Assembly (NCBI RefSeq): GCF_015694465.1
Contig: NZ_JADQDO010000007.1
Span: 62,001-126,000 of the forward strand
Reading direction: 5' to 3'
DNA: 64,000 nucleotides
Origin: Microvirga alba
GTDB taxonomy: Bacteria > Pseudomonadota > Alphaproteobacteria > Rhizobiales > Beijerinckiaceae
Below, piece after piece: positions 36,637 through 45,854 of this stretch (position 1 is the stretch's first letter; each line of letters starts with the position of its first letter). The position numbers and the translations under genes are program-made. The notes under the pieces are model-generated. The model had not been told where the DNA came from. It ran no database searches and saw nothing but the letters and a program-made list of their open reading frames with translations.

Positions 36637-37325
36637 CACTGGTCCCCCATCATAAAGACCTTCGGACCGAGATCGACGATGGTCGCAATGTGATGGGCCA
36701 GCGCTTGTGACGCGGTAGGCGTGTCTCCGCGCTCAATGGCATCGACGATCGAGATGTGACGGCGGGCGGTCGCCACGAGATCGCGCGGCGCGTCCGATTG
36801 GGAAATCTTGAAGCGATGATTGTGCACCAGGCACCGGTGCAGGATCGGCTCCAGCGCCGGCAGATTCGCGTCTTTCAGCAGCCTTCTATGAAAATCACGG
36901 TCTAGCTCCGCCAACTGGTACTCATCGCCGGAGCGGGCTGCATCCTCCATGGCGTGGACGAGCTGCCTGAGTTCGGAGACGAGGGTCCGGCTTGGATGCT
37001 GGAGCACCCGGACAACGCTACGGCACTCGATCGACTGCCGCAGTCGGAACATCTCCACCGCCTCGTCGGCTGTGCACTCGGAAACGCGCGTACCACGATG
37101 CCCTTGCCGAATGACTAGCCCTTCCTCCTGCAGTTGCAGGAGGGCCTCGCGGACCGGCCCCTGGCTGCACCCGAAGCGGGCGGCAAGCTCAAGCTCCACC
37201 AGCGGCTCGCCTGATGAGAGCTGCCCGAGCATGATGTCCCGCTTCAAGGCCTCAAAAACCTCCCCCGATCGCGCAGGGCGGAGGGTGAGGTCGCGCCTCG
37301 GGCGCTGCAGATTAAGCTCCGACAT
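36636..37325 (-). CDS. GntR-family regulator, FCD subgroup
   Basis: From ATG 37325 the protein has 229 residues; a TTG at 37385 would extend into the palindrome that is likely its operator. The winged helix-turn-helix (about 20–85) includes VFEALKRDIMLGQL, ELAARFGCSQGPVREALLQLQEEGLV. The all-helical FCD effector domain follows, with RLRQSIECRSV, DRDFHRRLL and HISIVDAIERGD, which keeps the Asp/His residues that bind a metal. It heads the operon it presumably controls and is divergent from the ATPase gene. Confidence 0.92.
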   Translation of the reverse strand: MSELNLQRPRRDLTLRPARSGEVFEALKRDIMLGQLSSGEPLVELELAARFGCSQGPVREALLQLQEEGLVIRQGHRGTRVSECTADEAVEMFRLRQSIECRSVVRVLQHPSRTLVSELRQLVHAMEDAARSGDEYQLAELDRDFHRRLLKDANLPALEPILHRCLVHNHRFKISQSDAPRDLVATARRHISIVDAIERGDTPTASQALAHHIATIVDLGPKVFMMGDQ

Positions 37326-37354
37326 GTGTCGTTGGTCCGACTGTTGCACACTCC

Positions 37355-37386
37355 GACCATTATCATTATCATTATTGATAATCAAT
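37355..37386. promoter_or_regulatory. AT-rich palindrome, candidate GntR operator
   Basis: ATTGATAATCAAT (37374–37386) is a perfect 13-bp palindrome about its central A. It follows two direct TATCAT copies (37361–37372) in the 100-base gap between the divergent gntR and ATPase genes. The AT richness stands out sharply from the surroundings. One site there could control both transcripts. Confidence 0.55.
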
Positions 37387-37426
37387 GGGGCCCATAAACC
37401 GCCCCGCGAAGGGTTAGGAACGTCCG

Positions 37427-38503
37427 ATGGCGCAGATCAGGCTCGATCGACTCAGGAAGAGCTACGGAGACTTCGAAGTTGTCCACGGGATCGACCTCAC
37501 GATCGACGACGGTGAGTTTGTCGTCCTGGTCGGCCCATCCGGATGCGGAAAATCAACTCTTCTGCGGATGATCGCTGGCCTCGAGGAGATCACGTCGGGC
37601 ACCCTTCGCATCGGCGATGCCGCCGTAAACGCGTTACCGCCTGCGGATCGCAATATCGCGATGGTGTTCCAGGATTATGCACTCTACCCGCATATGAGCG
37701 TCGCCGAAAACATGGCTTTCGGCCTCAAGATGCGAAACGCGCCAGCGGCGGAGATCAAGCAACGCGTCACGAAGGCCGCGGAAACCCTTAAGATTACTTC
37801 GTTATTGGAGCGCCTGCCCGGCCAACTCTCCGGCGGCCAACGTCAGCGTGTCGCGATGGGACGAGCGATCGTGCGCGAACCTGAAGCCTTCCTGTTCGAC
37901 GAGCCTCTCTCGAACCTCGATGCCGCCCTTCGAGTCGAGATGCGCCTCGAAATGGCAAAGCTGCATCGGAGGATGCAGGCGACGACCGTCTATGTGACCC
38001 ATGATCAAGTCGAGGCGATGACCCTTGCCGACAGGATGGTTGTCATGAATGCGGGGCAAGTCGAGCAAGTCGGACGGCCTCTCGATTTATACCATCGGCC
38101 CCAGACCCTTTTTGTCGCTCGCTTCATCGGCAGCCCCACAATGAATACCTTCAATGTATCAACTGAACCCGGAGCGTCAGGCACCATCGGGGTCCGGCTT
38201 CAGGCTAAGCCGATCGAGATCCAGGCAACTCAACAGTTGAGCAGCGCCTCCTCCGTAACTATCGGAATACGGCCGGAAGACATGAGCGTCTGCGACGCAA
38301 GCGATGCGTGGTTCACGGGCGAGATCGTCGTTGTCGAACGGCTCGGAGGGCAAACCTTTGCCTATCTCGATGTTGGAGGAGATCGCCTCCTCACCGTCGA
38401 ACTCCCGCGCGCAAGTGAGATGTCACCCGGAACGACCCTCTCCGTGAAAGGCCACGTGAATTCGATTCATGTCTTCGCGGACGACGGCAAGCGCCTGAAT
38501 TGA
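37427..38503 (+). CDS. Sugar ABC transporter ATPase, UgpC/MsmK-type
   Basis: This 358-residue ATPase has Walker [14 protein letters not shown] (about 39–51), the Q-loop region, signature LSGGQRQRVAMGRA and Walker B LFDEPLSNLDA. The C-terminal MOP/TOBE regulatory domain (from about 240) contains GIRPEDMSV and ERLGGQTFAYLDV. It is divergent from the gntR–esterase–receptor–permease operon, so this transporter's ATPase is transcribed separately, or it serves several CUT1 importers, as MsmK/UgpC proteins can. Confidence 0.94.
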   Translation: MAQIRLDRLRKSYGDFEVVHGIDLTIDDGEFVVLVGPSGCGKSTLLRMIAGLEEITSGTLRIGDAAVNALPPADRNIAMVFQDYALYPHMSVAENMAFGLKMRNAPAAEIKQRVTKAAETLKITSLLERLPGQLSGGQRQRVAMGRAIVREPEAFLFDEPLSNLDAALRVEMRLEMAKLHRRMQATTVYVTHDQVEAMTLADRMVVMNAGQVEQVGRPLDLYHRPQTLFVARFIGSPTMNTFNVSTEPGASGTIGVRLQAKPIEIQATQQLSSASSVTIGIRPEDMSVCDASDAWFTGEIVVVERLGGQTFAYLDVGGDRLLTVELPRASEMSPGTTLSVKGHVNSIHVFADDGKRLN

Positions 38504-38660
38504 GATGTGTACGATCCCTTGCGGGTGAGCGCAGCGCCGACAGCGCTCGTTCTGACGCCTTGATAAGGAACTAATTGGCTCCGGGCTTGGCTTTGGAGCC
38601 GCAGTCGGTAGCCGATGGCTGACCGCTGTTCCGCTTTCTATCGCTCAGAATTGGGGCCCC

Positions 38661-38850
38661 ATGTCAAACATTGACGCCCGCTACGAGCAGATATTTCCGA
38701 AGCTCGATCCCTCCGAGATCGACCGCCGCGCGGTTCGTGACGGGCGTCCTAGCTCCGGCTCGGTGAAGGTCTCCCGGGCATGATCCGCCAGGGCGCCTCA
38801 ATCGTCGAACTCGGCCAGTTCGAACAAACAGTTGGAAAAGTTCCCTAGGG
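38661..38850 (+). pseudogene. Decayed N-terminus, FAD oxidoreductase/cNMP-domain type
   Basis: ATG 38661 opens MSNIDARYEQIFPKLDPSEIDR, which recalls the start of thioredoxin-reductase-like proteins carrying a cyclic-nucleotide-binding domain. The frame ends after 40 residues. Another frame continues with degenerate text such as GASIVELGQFEQTVG before stopping. The rest of the gene is absent. The family link is from memory of the N-terminal pattern and is tentative. Confidence 0.4.
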
Positions 38851-38941
38851 TTTGTCACCATGCCTCCGGCTTCGCTGAAGTCATCACGCACAAGAACAGA
38901 AAGCCTCTCTCGTCATGAGGAGGCGTGTGCCGGGGAGAGAG

Positions 38942-40411
38942 ATGAAAAGACGCGTCCTTGTTGCCGAATTCATGCACGAAACGAACACGTTCAGTGTGCA
39001 GAAGACGGATGAAGAAGCCTTCATCAATTGCTCGTACTATCTCGGAAACACGGTGCCAGTCGCGTTCAAGGGCACCCGCACCTCTCTCGGAGCGGCGTTC
39101 GAGGCCGCTGAGAAGTATGACTGGCAGTTGGTCCATCCATTGGTAGCCGGCGCCAATCCCTCTGGTCGCGTGGTCGATGCCTGTTTCGATAAACTCGCAC
39201 AGATGATCGTGGAGGCGAGCGACGGCGTTGATGGAATCCTGCTCCATCTCCATGGCTCCATGTCGACGACAAGCCACGACGATGGTGAAGGTGAACTCCT
39301 GGCACGAATCCGGTCTCGGATCGGGTCCGATGTTCCGATCATCGTCGTTCTCGATCTTCATGCGACGGTGACACAGGAGATGGCTGATCACGCCAACGCT
39401 CTGATTTCCTACCGCACCTACCCACATGTCGATCAATATGAGCGGACGTGGCAGGCGGCGCAATTGCTTGACCGGGCTCTGCGCCGTGAGGTCGCGCCAA
39501 AGGTAGCACTCGCTCGCCGGCCCATCCTCTATGCGCTCGACGGTGGGCGCACGACATCGCCGCCGATGGTCGAACTTCTCCGCCGCGCGGATGAGATCGA
39601 GGCCGCGGGCAGAGCGCATGTGGTCAGCATCCAGGCCGGTTTCTCCTCCGCGGACGTACAGGATATCGGACCGTCTATCGTTGTCGCGGCCGATGATCGT
39701 GCGGAGGCGCAACGCATCGCCGAAGAACTGATGGATTATGCCTGGGAGCAACGCTTTTACTCCTCGATCCATTTCACGCCAGTTCCCGAGGCAATCGAAA
39801 AGGCACATGCGGGTCAGGGGGCTTCCAAGCCGCTGATCATCGCCGATTATTCAGATAATCCGGGCTCCGGCGCCTACGGCGACGCGACCGCGCTTTTGAA
39901 AGCCATTCTCGATGCAAAACTGGAGAATGTCGGCTTCTACGCGATCCGCGATCCGGAGGCCGTTCTCGAAGCGCAGGCCGCCGGTGTCGGAAACAAAGTG
40001 ACCCTGAGGCTCGGTGGAAAGGTTGATCCGAGCATGGGCGGGGCCCCGCTTGAGATCACCGCCGATGTCGCAGCAATCACTGACGGCCGGTTCATCGCCT
40101 ATGGCCCGATGGGTGGCGGCGCGCGGCGGAACTATGGCCTGAGCGCGCTGCTCCGGGTCGGCGGTGTCGAAATCATCCTCATCACCAACAACGGACAGGC
40201 GACAGACCTGGCTCAGTTCACATCGCTCGGCGTCGACCCGACGCGCAAATCCACAATCGTCGTCAAATCGATGCAGCACTTCCGCGCCGCTTTCGAGCCG
40301 ATATCCCGCGAAGTCGTGGAGGTCGATACCGGCGCCTTGTCGACCAAGGACTTCAAGAACCGCCCCTACCGCAACGTCCGCCGGCCTATCTGGCCGCTGG
40401 ACGATATCTAG
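38942..40411 (+). CDS. M81-family metallopeptidase (MlrC-like)
   Basis: From ATG 38942, preceded by GGGAGAGAG, the protein has 489 residues. It begins with the DUF1485/MlrC signature VLVAEFMHETNTFS. It keeps the putative zinc-site regions LLHLHGSMST and VLDLHATVT, then YRTYPHVDQYERT, DYSDNPGSGAYGDAT and the C-terminal MlrC domain (NNGQATDL, VVKSMQHFRAAFEPI). MlrC in sphingomonads cleaves linear peptides from microcystin; most homologues have unknown substrates. No signal peptide, so cytoplasmic. It is convergent with the fusion gene and probably belongs functionally with the peptide-uptake cluster. Confidence 0.9.
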   Translation: MKRRVLVAEFMHETNTFSVQKTDEEAFINCSYYLGNTVPVAFKGTRTSLGAAFEAAEKYDWQLVHPLVAGANPSGRVVDACFDKLAQMIVEASDGVDGILLHLHGSMSTTSHDDGEGELLARIRSRIGSDVPIIVVLDLHATVTQEMADHANALISYRTYPHVDQYERTWQAAQLLDRALRREVAPKVALARRPILYALDGGRTTSPPMVELLRRADEIEAAGRAHVVSIQAGFSSADVQDIGPSIVVAADDRAEAQRIAEELMDYAWEQRFYSSIHFTPVPEAIEKAHAGQGASKPLIIADYSDNPGSGAYGDATALLKAILDAKLENVGFYAIRDPEAVLEAQAAGVGNKVTLRLGGKVDPSMGGAPLEITADVAAITDGRFIAYGPMGGGARRNYGLSALLRVGGVEIILITNNGQATDLAQFTSLGVDPTRKSTIVVKSMQHFRAAFEPISREVVEVDTGALSTKDFKNRPYRNVRRPIWPLDDI

Positions 40412-40422
40412 CAACCAACTGT

Positions 40423-40454
40423 CGAGCCGCTGCTCTTACCCCTGCAGCGGCTCG
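40423..40454. terminator. Strong bidirectional terminator
   Basis: CGAGCCGCTGC (40423–40433) and GCAGCGGCTCG (40444–40454) form a perfect 11-bp stem around a 10-base loop. It lies in the 60-base gap between the convergent M81 and fusion genes. Confidence 0.75.
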
Positions 40455-40471
40455 CGACACCTCACAGCGGG

Positions 40472-41995
40472 TCATTCCGCTCCGAAGGCTCTGGGGCTCT
40501 CGACGCCAAAGTAGCAAAGTCCGTCGCCGGGTTTGGCGTTCGTATTCGGGAACACGATGAAGCCGGCCTCGGGAGCTACCACCGTCTTTCCATTGGCACG
40601 ACGGACGATGATCTCTCCGGCGGAGATCGCGGCTCCTGTGTTCCAAGGGCCTTCCAGGCGATCGCCGTCGTTCTCGCAGAGGAAATAGTCGACGATCTGG
40701 ATGGCCCGCTTCACACTCGCTTGCGGTGCGGGGGCCTCGATCAGGCCGAGATGCGCGAGCGCGTTCACGATGGCGTTGTATCCCACCTCGGCCGCGTGGG
40801 GATCGTCATGCTCACCGCATTCCAGGGTGACGCCGTAACCACCTGAGAAGCGCATGAACTCGGTGGTGCCTACCCCCTCGGAGATGACGCTCTTGAAGCC
40901 CAGCCTGGCCTTCTCCTTGACGAAGCGATCATAGACGTTGAGCCAGCCATGCATGACGACCGGGACGCCAAGCCGAGCCGCGAAGGCCGCCTCTGCCTGC
41001 GCGTGTCTGAAGGGCTCCACGTCGCCGCTATTGTCAGACGGTCCCGCGAACACGAACGGTTCACCGCGCGATTTGAACGAGTGCAGGTCGAGCAGCACGT
41101 CATGCTCGCGCAACAAGGAGCAGATCCTGTTGCCGATCCTGTCCTCATAGACCTCGGCAAGCGTCCGCTCGCGTAAGTCGCGGTTCAGGTTCCTGTCGCC
41201 TTCACGCGTGCGCTGACGATAGGCCTTGAGGTTCGCCACGGGCACGAAAGTCACTTCTCCACGGCGTATGGACAGGCTTCCCGCTCGGCAGTCGGAAATC
41301 GCGCGCAGAATGGCGTTCGGGCCGCAAGGTTCGTTGCCGTGCACGGCCCCGATGACGATCAATTTCGGCCCCGAGCGGAGGCCGGAAAAGCGGACGCTCT
41401 CAAGCGGACCGTCTTCCTCATTGACTCGCACCGGCTCATCCGGCTGGGCAGAGCCGATATCGATCAGCATCCCGGGCTCGAGCCGTCGCAAGAACTCGAC
41501 GAGGTGTTCGCGGGGAATGCCGACACATCCGGCAGTGCCACTTCCATCCGAACTGGCGGCGTGAATGAACAGAGCACTGCCTCTGCCGCTCTCGACGACG
41601 GAATCGTTGAAGCCAATCGGAATGATGACGTCGAACAGGCGCTCCCGGCGCGTGCGCTGCAGTCTTTCATCCGCACGCTCGGTGCCCTCGGCGAAGACAA
41701 GCCGATTGTAGTGCCCGCCCTCCTCTTCCCAGATCATGTCCGACGAAAGCGGCACGAACGGGAAGCGCAGGTCGCGCGGCATATCCGGAAACGCCGTGGA
41801 ATCGAAAAAGCCATAACGCAAAGGGAAGACGCCGATTGGCGACCGCTTGTCACCCTCACGCTTTAACGAGGCCTGAACCAGCCCTCCGGCTCCAATCGTG
41901 CAAGGAATACTCCACTCGCCGATGCTCAATGTACCACGATGCGGAGCGTCGCCTTCGGGCGGGACGCGGACACGGATTGTCGGTACGCGGGTCAT
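40472..41995 (-). CDS. Fusion: L,D-transpeptidase (YkuD) domain + AstE/AspA zinc domain
   Basis: This single 507-residue frame joins two enzyme families. Residues about 1–182 match the short YkuD-type domain: SLKREGDKRSPIGVFPLR, then FIHAASSDGSGTAGCVGIP with catalytic His145 and Cys157. Residues about 205–507 match the succinylglutamate desuccinylase/aspartoacylase branch of M14 peptidases: zinc ligands His219 and Glu222 (VHGNE) and His305 (DLHSF), an RNLNRDL motif (268–274) and a catalytic Glu near 392 (TLECGEH). All key residues are present in both halves. There is no signal peptide, so it looks cytoplasmic, unlike normal L,D-transpeptidases. It is the last gene after the Dpp-type transporter genes (57-base gap). 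Confidence 0.88.
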   Translation of the reverse strand: MTRVPTIRVRVPPEGDAPHRGTLSIGEWSIPCTIGAGGLVQASLKREGDKRSPIGVFPLRYGFFDSTAFPDMPRDLRFPFVPLSSDMIWEEEGGHYNRLVFAEGTERADERLQRTRRERLFDVIIPIGFNDSVVESGRGSALFIHAASSDGSGTAGCVGIPREHLVEFLRRLEPGMLIDIGSAQPDEPVRVNEEDGPLESVRFSGLRSGPKLIVIGAVHGNEPCGPNAILRAISDCRAGSLSIRRGEVTFVPVANLKAYRQRTREGDRNLNRDLRERTLAEVYEDRIGNRICSLLREHDVLLDLHSFKSRGEPFVFAGPSDNSGDVEPFRHAQAEAAFAARLGVPVVMHGWLNVYDRFVKEKARLGFKSVISEGVGTTEFMRFSGGYGVTLECGEHDDPHAAEVGYNAIVNALAHLGLIEAPAPQASVKRAIQIVDYFLCENDGDRLEGPWNTGAAISAGEIIVRRANGKTVVAPEAGFIVFPNTNAKPGDGLCYFGVESPRAFGAE

Positions 41996-42051
41996 ACGAT
42001 CTTTCCTTTGGACTGAGGATGAGAAGCCTCTGACCGGGTCGGGAGCCTCGG

Positions 42052-43027
42052 TCAGGCTGCGAGTTCACGGACACGGCGGCAACGGACGCTATGCCCCTGC
42101 CCCAGATCCTCAAGGTCGGGGATGGGCGGTCTGCGGCAGATGTCGCGCGCTTCGGGACAACGGGGATGAAAGCCGCACCCTGTCGGGGGATCGAGCGGGT
42201 TTGGAATTTCGCCGAAGATCTTCGCCCCCTGGGCGCGTCCGAACGGATCGGGAATGGCCGCAATCAGGGCCTTCGTATAGGGATGCCGCGGATTGGTGAA
42301 GATGCTCTTCCAGTCACCCGTTTCGACGATGCGGCCGAGATACATCACGGCAACGCGGTCACTCATGTGTTCCACCACGCCGAGATCGTGGCTGATCATG
42401 AGATAGGACAGACCGAGCGTTTCCTTCAGTTCCAGCAGGAGGTTGATGATCTGCGCTCGGATGGAGACGTCGAGAGCGGAGACCGGCTCGTCCAGGAGGA
42501 TGATCTTCGGCTTGAGGATCAGCGCGCGAGCAATGCCTATGCGTTGGCGCTGGCCGCCGGAGAATTCGTGCGGATAACGTTCGGCATGCTCGGGCCGCAG
42601 ACCCACATGACCCAAAATCTCGGCGATTCGGTCCTCGACCTCGCTCTTGGCTTTCACGCCATGCAGGCGCAATGGGGTCTCAAGGGTCCGGCGCACCGTC
42701 TGGCGCGGATTGAGAGAGGAAAAGGGATCCTGAAACACCATCTGGACGGTACGGGCGCGCGCCATGCGGTCTCCGGCGGCCCCGTCGACGGCTTTGCCGT
42801 CGAGGAGCACTCGGCCACGTGTCGGAGCCTGCAAACCCAGAATCGAGAGGGCGAGCGTAGATTTACCGCAACCGGATTCGCCCACGAGTCCAAGGCACTC
42901 GCCGTGCTTCAGCTCGAGATCGATCCCATCCACCGCGTGCACAACGCCGCGCGGCCCACCCAACAGGCCGCCGCCGACGGGGAAGTGCACCGCGAGATCT
43001 TCAAGCTTCAGGAGCGCGTTCGGAGCT

Positions 43028-43035
<8 letters not shown>
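42052..43035 (-). CDS. Dipeptide/oligopeptide ABC ATPase, DppF/OppF-type
   Basis: This 327-residue ATPase has Walker [13 protein letters not shown], signature [15 protein letters not shown], Walker [15 protein letters not shown] and the C-terminal oligopeptide-transporter extension whose cysteines ([15 protein letters not shown]) bind an iron-sulphur cluster in relatives. It overlaps the DppD-type gene by 8 bases. It powers peptide import with its DppD partner. Confidence 0.94.
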
Positions 43036-44004
<969 letters not shown>

Positions 44005-44008
<4 letters not shown>

Positions 44009-44826
44009 GCGCGTCGGGACCGGGAGTGTGGGTCCAGAATATCCCGCAAGCCGTCGCCGAGGAGGTTCAATCCGAGCACGGTGACGAAGATCGCGAGCCC
44101 TGGGAAGATAGAGATCCACGGCGCGGTGGTGATTTGTTCGCGGGCGTCGGAGAGCATGCTCCCCCAGCTCGGGAAAGGCGGCCGGATGCCGAGCCCCAGG
44201 AAGGACAGGGTAGCCTCAGCGAGCACCGCGCCACCCATGCCAAGGGTGCCGATGACGATGATCGGCCCCAGCATGTTGGGCAGAAGTTGGGTCAGCATGA
44301 TACGCAGATCGCCGTAGCCCAGCACCTTCGCCGCCTGCACATAGCCCTGGCTCTTGAGGGACAAGGCGGAAGCGCGCGCGATACGGCACGTGAAGGACCA
44401 ATTGGTGAGCCCGAGGGCGATGAGCAGGCTCGTCAGGCCAGGGTTGAGGATCGCCATGATCGCCAGAGCGAAGATGAGCGAAGGGACGGCCAGCATGAGA
44501 TTGGTCAGGCCGTTGACGAAATCATCCCACCAACCGCCCCAATAGCCGGCCGAGAGCCCGAGGCAGACGCCGATCACGGTGTTGATGAGCTGCGAGACGA
44601 TGCCGACGGTGAGCGAGATGCGGGCGCCGTAAAGCACGCGACTATAGATGTCGCGACCCTGCGCATCTGTGCCAAACCAGAATGCGCTGCCCGGCGGCTC
44701 CTCGGCATACATAAGGTCCGCAGCCATGACGGGGTCGGTATGCGCCAGCCACGGGGCGAAGATGCCCGCGATGATCACCATGGCGAACAGCGCGCCTCCA
44801 AGCATGAGATTGGTTCCGAATTTCAT
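44005..44826 (-). CDS. Peptide ABC permease, DppC-type
   Basis: This 273-residue inner-membrane protein has an N-terminal helix, the OppC motif HTDP…[22 protein letters not shown] and the BPD_transp_1 domain with the EAA-like loop [24 protein letters not shown]. It lies 9 bases downstream of the DppB-type gene and is translationally linked to the ATPases. Confidence 0.93.
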
Positions 44827-44835
44827 GGGATCGCC

Positions 44836-45771
44836 TCAGGTGTATTTGATCCGCGGATCGATGACCGCGCAGAGGACGTCGACGAGCGTATTGACGAAGA
44901 GAAAGAAGAGAACGATGGCCAGGATTGCGCCCTGGACGACCGGGATGTCGCGCAGGGTGACACTGTCCACGAGAAGAGAGCCGATGCCCGGCCACGAAAA
45001 GAGCTTTTCCACCACCACGGCCTGACCGATCACCGTCCCGAACTGTAGGCCGACGGTCGTTAGGATGAGGACCAGCGCGTTTCGGGTCAGGTGCCAGCGT
45101 ACGACGCGGCTCTCGCTCATGCCCTTCGCCCGCGCAGTGCGCACGAAATCCGCATTCATGATATCGAGCACAGCGGCGCGGGTCGTACGTGCGAGAAGCG
45201 CCATCGGCGCTACGCCGAGTGCGATCGAGGGCAGGATGAGATAGCGCAGGCTGCCGTCGCCATAGCCAAAACTCGGAAGCCAGCCGAGCACCAGCGCGAA
45301 GAGATACATCAGGAGAAGCCCAAGCCAGAATTTCGGCAAAGACAATCCCGACACTGCGACCACCATGGAGATCGTGTCGACGAAACTACCCGACCGCATT
45401 GCGGCGATGAAGCCCAGCGGCACGCCGATGGCGATCGCGAACAGCATGGCGGCAAACGACAATTGCAGAGTCGGCCACATGCGATCCGCCAGCACCTTGG
45501 TGACCGGCTGACGGGTTCGGAAGGACATGCCGAGATCGAATTGAGCCAGCTGGCCAACATATTTGCCGAAACGGACATACAACGGATCGTTGAGCCCGAA
45601 TTCCTTGTTCATCCGTTCGACCACGGTGACGTCGACAATAGCGCGACCATCATCGCTCAGGCTCGCAGCGAAGGTGCCCGGGATGACGCTGAACATGACG
45701 AAGACGAGAAAAGCGACGGCCAGGATGATCGGCACCGTCTGCAGGATACGCCGCACAAGATAAGAGAGCAT
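44836..45771 (-). CDS. Peptide ABC permease, DppB-type
   Basis: This 311-residue permease opens MLSYLVRRILQTVPIILAVAFLVF, typical of DppB/OppB. It has the EAA-like loop FVRTARAKGMSESRVVRWHLTRNAL near residue 220 and six predicted helices. A hairpin separates it from the receptor gene upstream, so permease expression is probably lower than that of the receptor. Confidence 0.93.
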   Translation of the reverse strand: MLSYLVRRILQTVPIILAVAFLVFVMFSVIPGTFAASLSDDGRAIVDVTVVERMNKEFGLNDPLYVRFGKYVGQLAQFDLGMSFRTRQPVTKVLADRMWPTLQLSFAAMLFAIAIGVPLGFIAAMRSGSFVDTISMVVAVSGLSLPKFWLGLLLMYLFALVLGWLPSFGYGDGSLRYLILPSIALGVAPMALLARTTRAAVLDIMNADFVRTARAKGMSESRVVRWHLTRNALVLILTTVGLQFGTVIGQAVVVEKLFSWPGIGSLLVDSVTLRDIPVVQGAILAIVLFFLFVNTLVDVLCAVIDPRIKYT

Positions 45772-45783
45772 TCAGATCCCCCA

Positions 45784-45820
45784 ATCCCGACGCCCGCGCA
45801 AATGGCACGAACGTCGGGAT
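45784..45820 (-). promoter_or_regulatory. Intercistronic hairpin between receptor and DppB-type genes
   Basis: ATCCCGACG (45784–45792) pairs perfectly with CGTCGGGAT (45812–45820) around a 19-base loop. Its position after the receptor stop codon parallels the hairpin at 34396. A role in differential expression is inferred. Confidence 0.55.
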
Positions 45821-45854
45821 GTCACCGGTATCGAACTGGAGCTCGTCTATCGGG

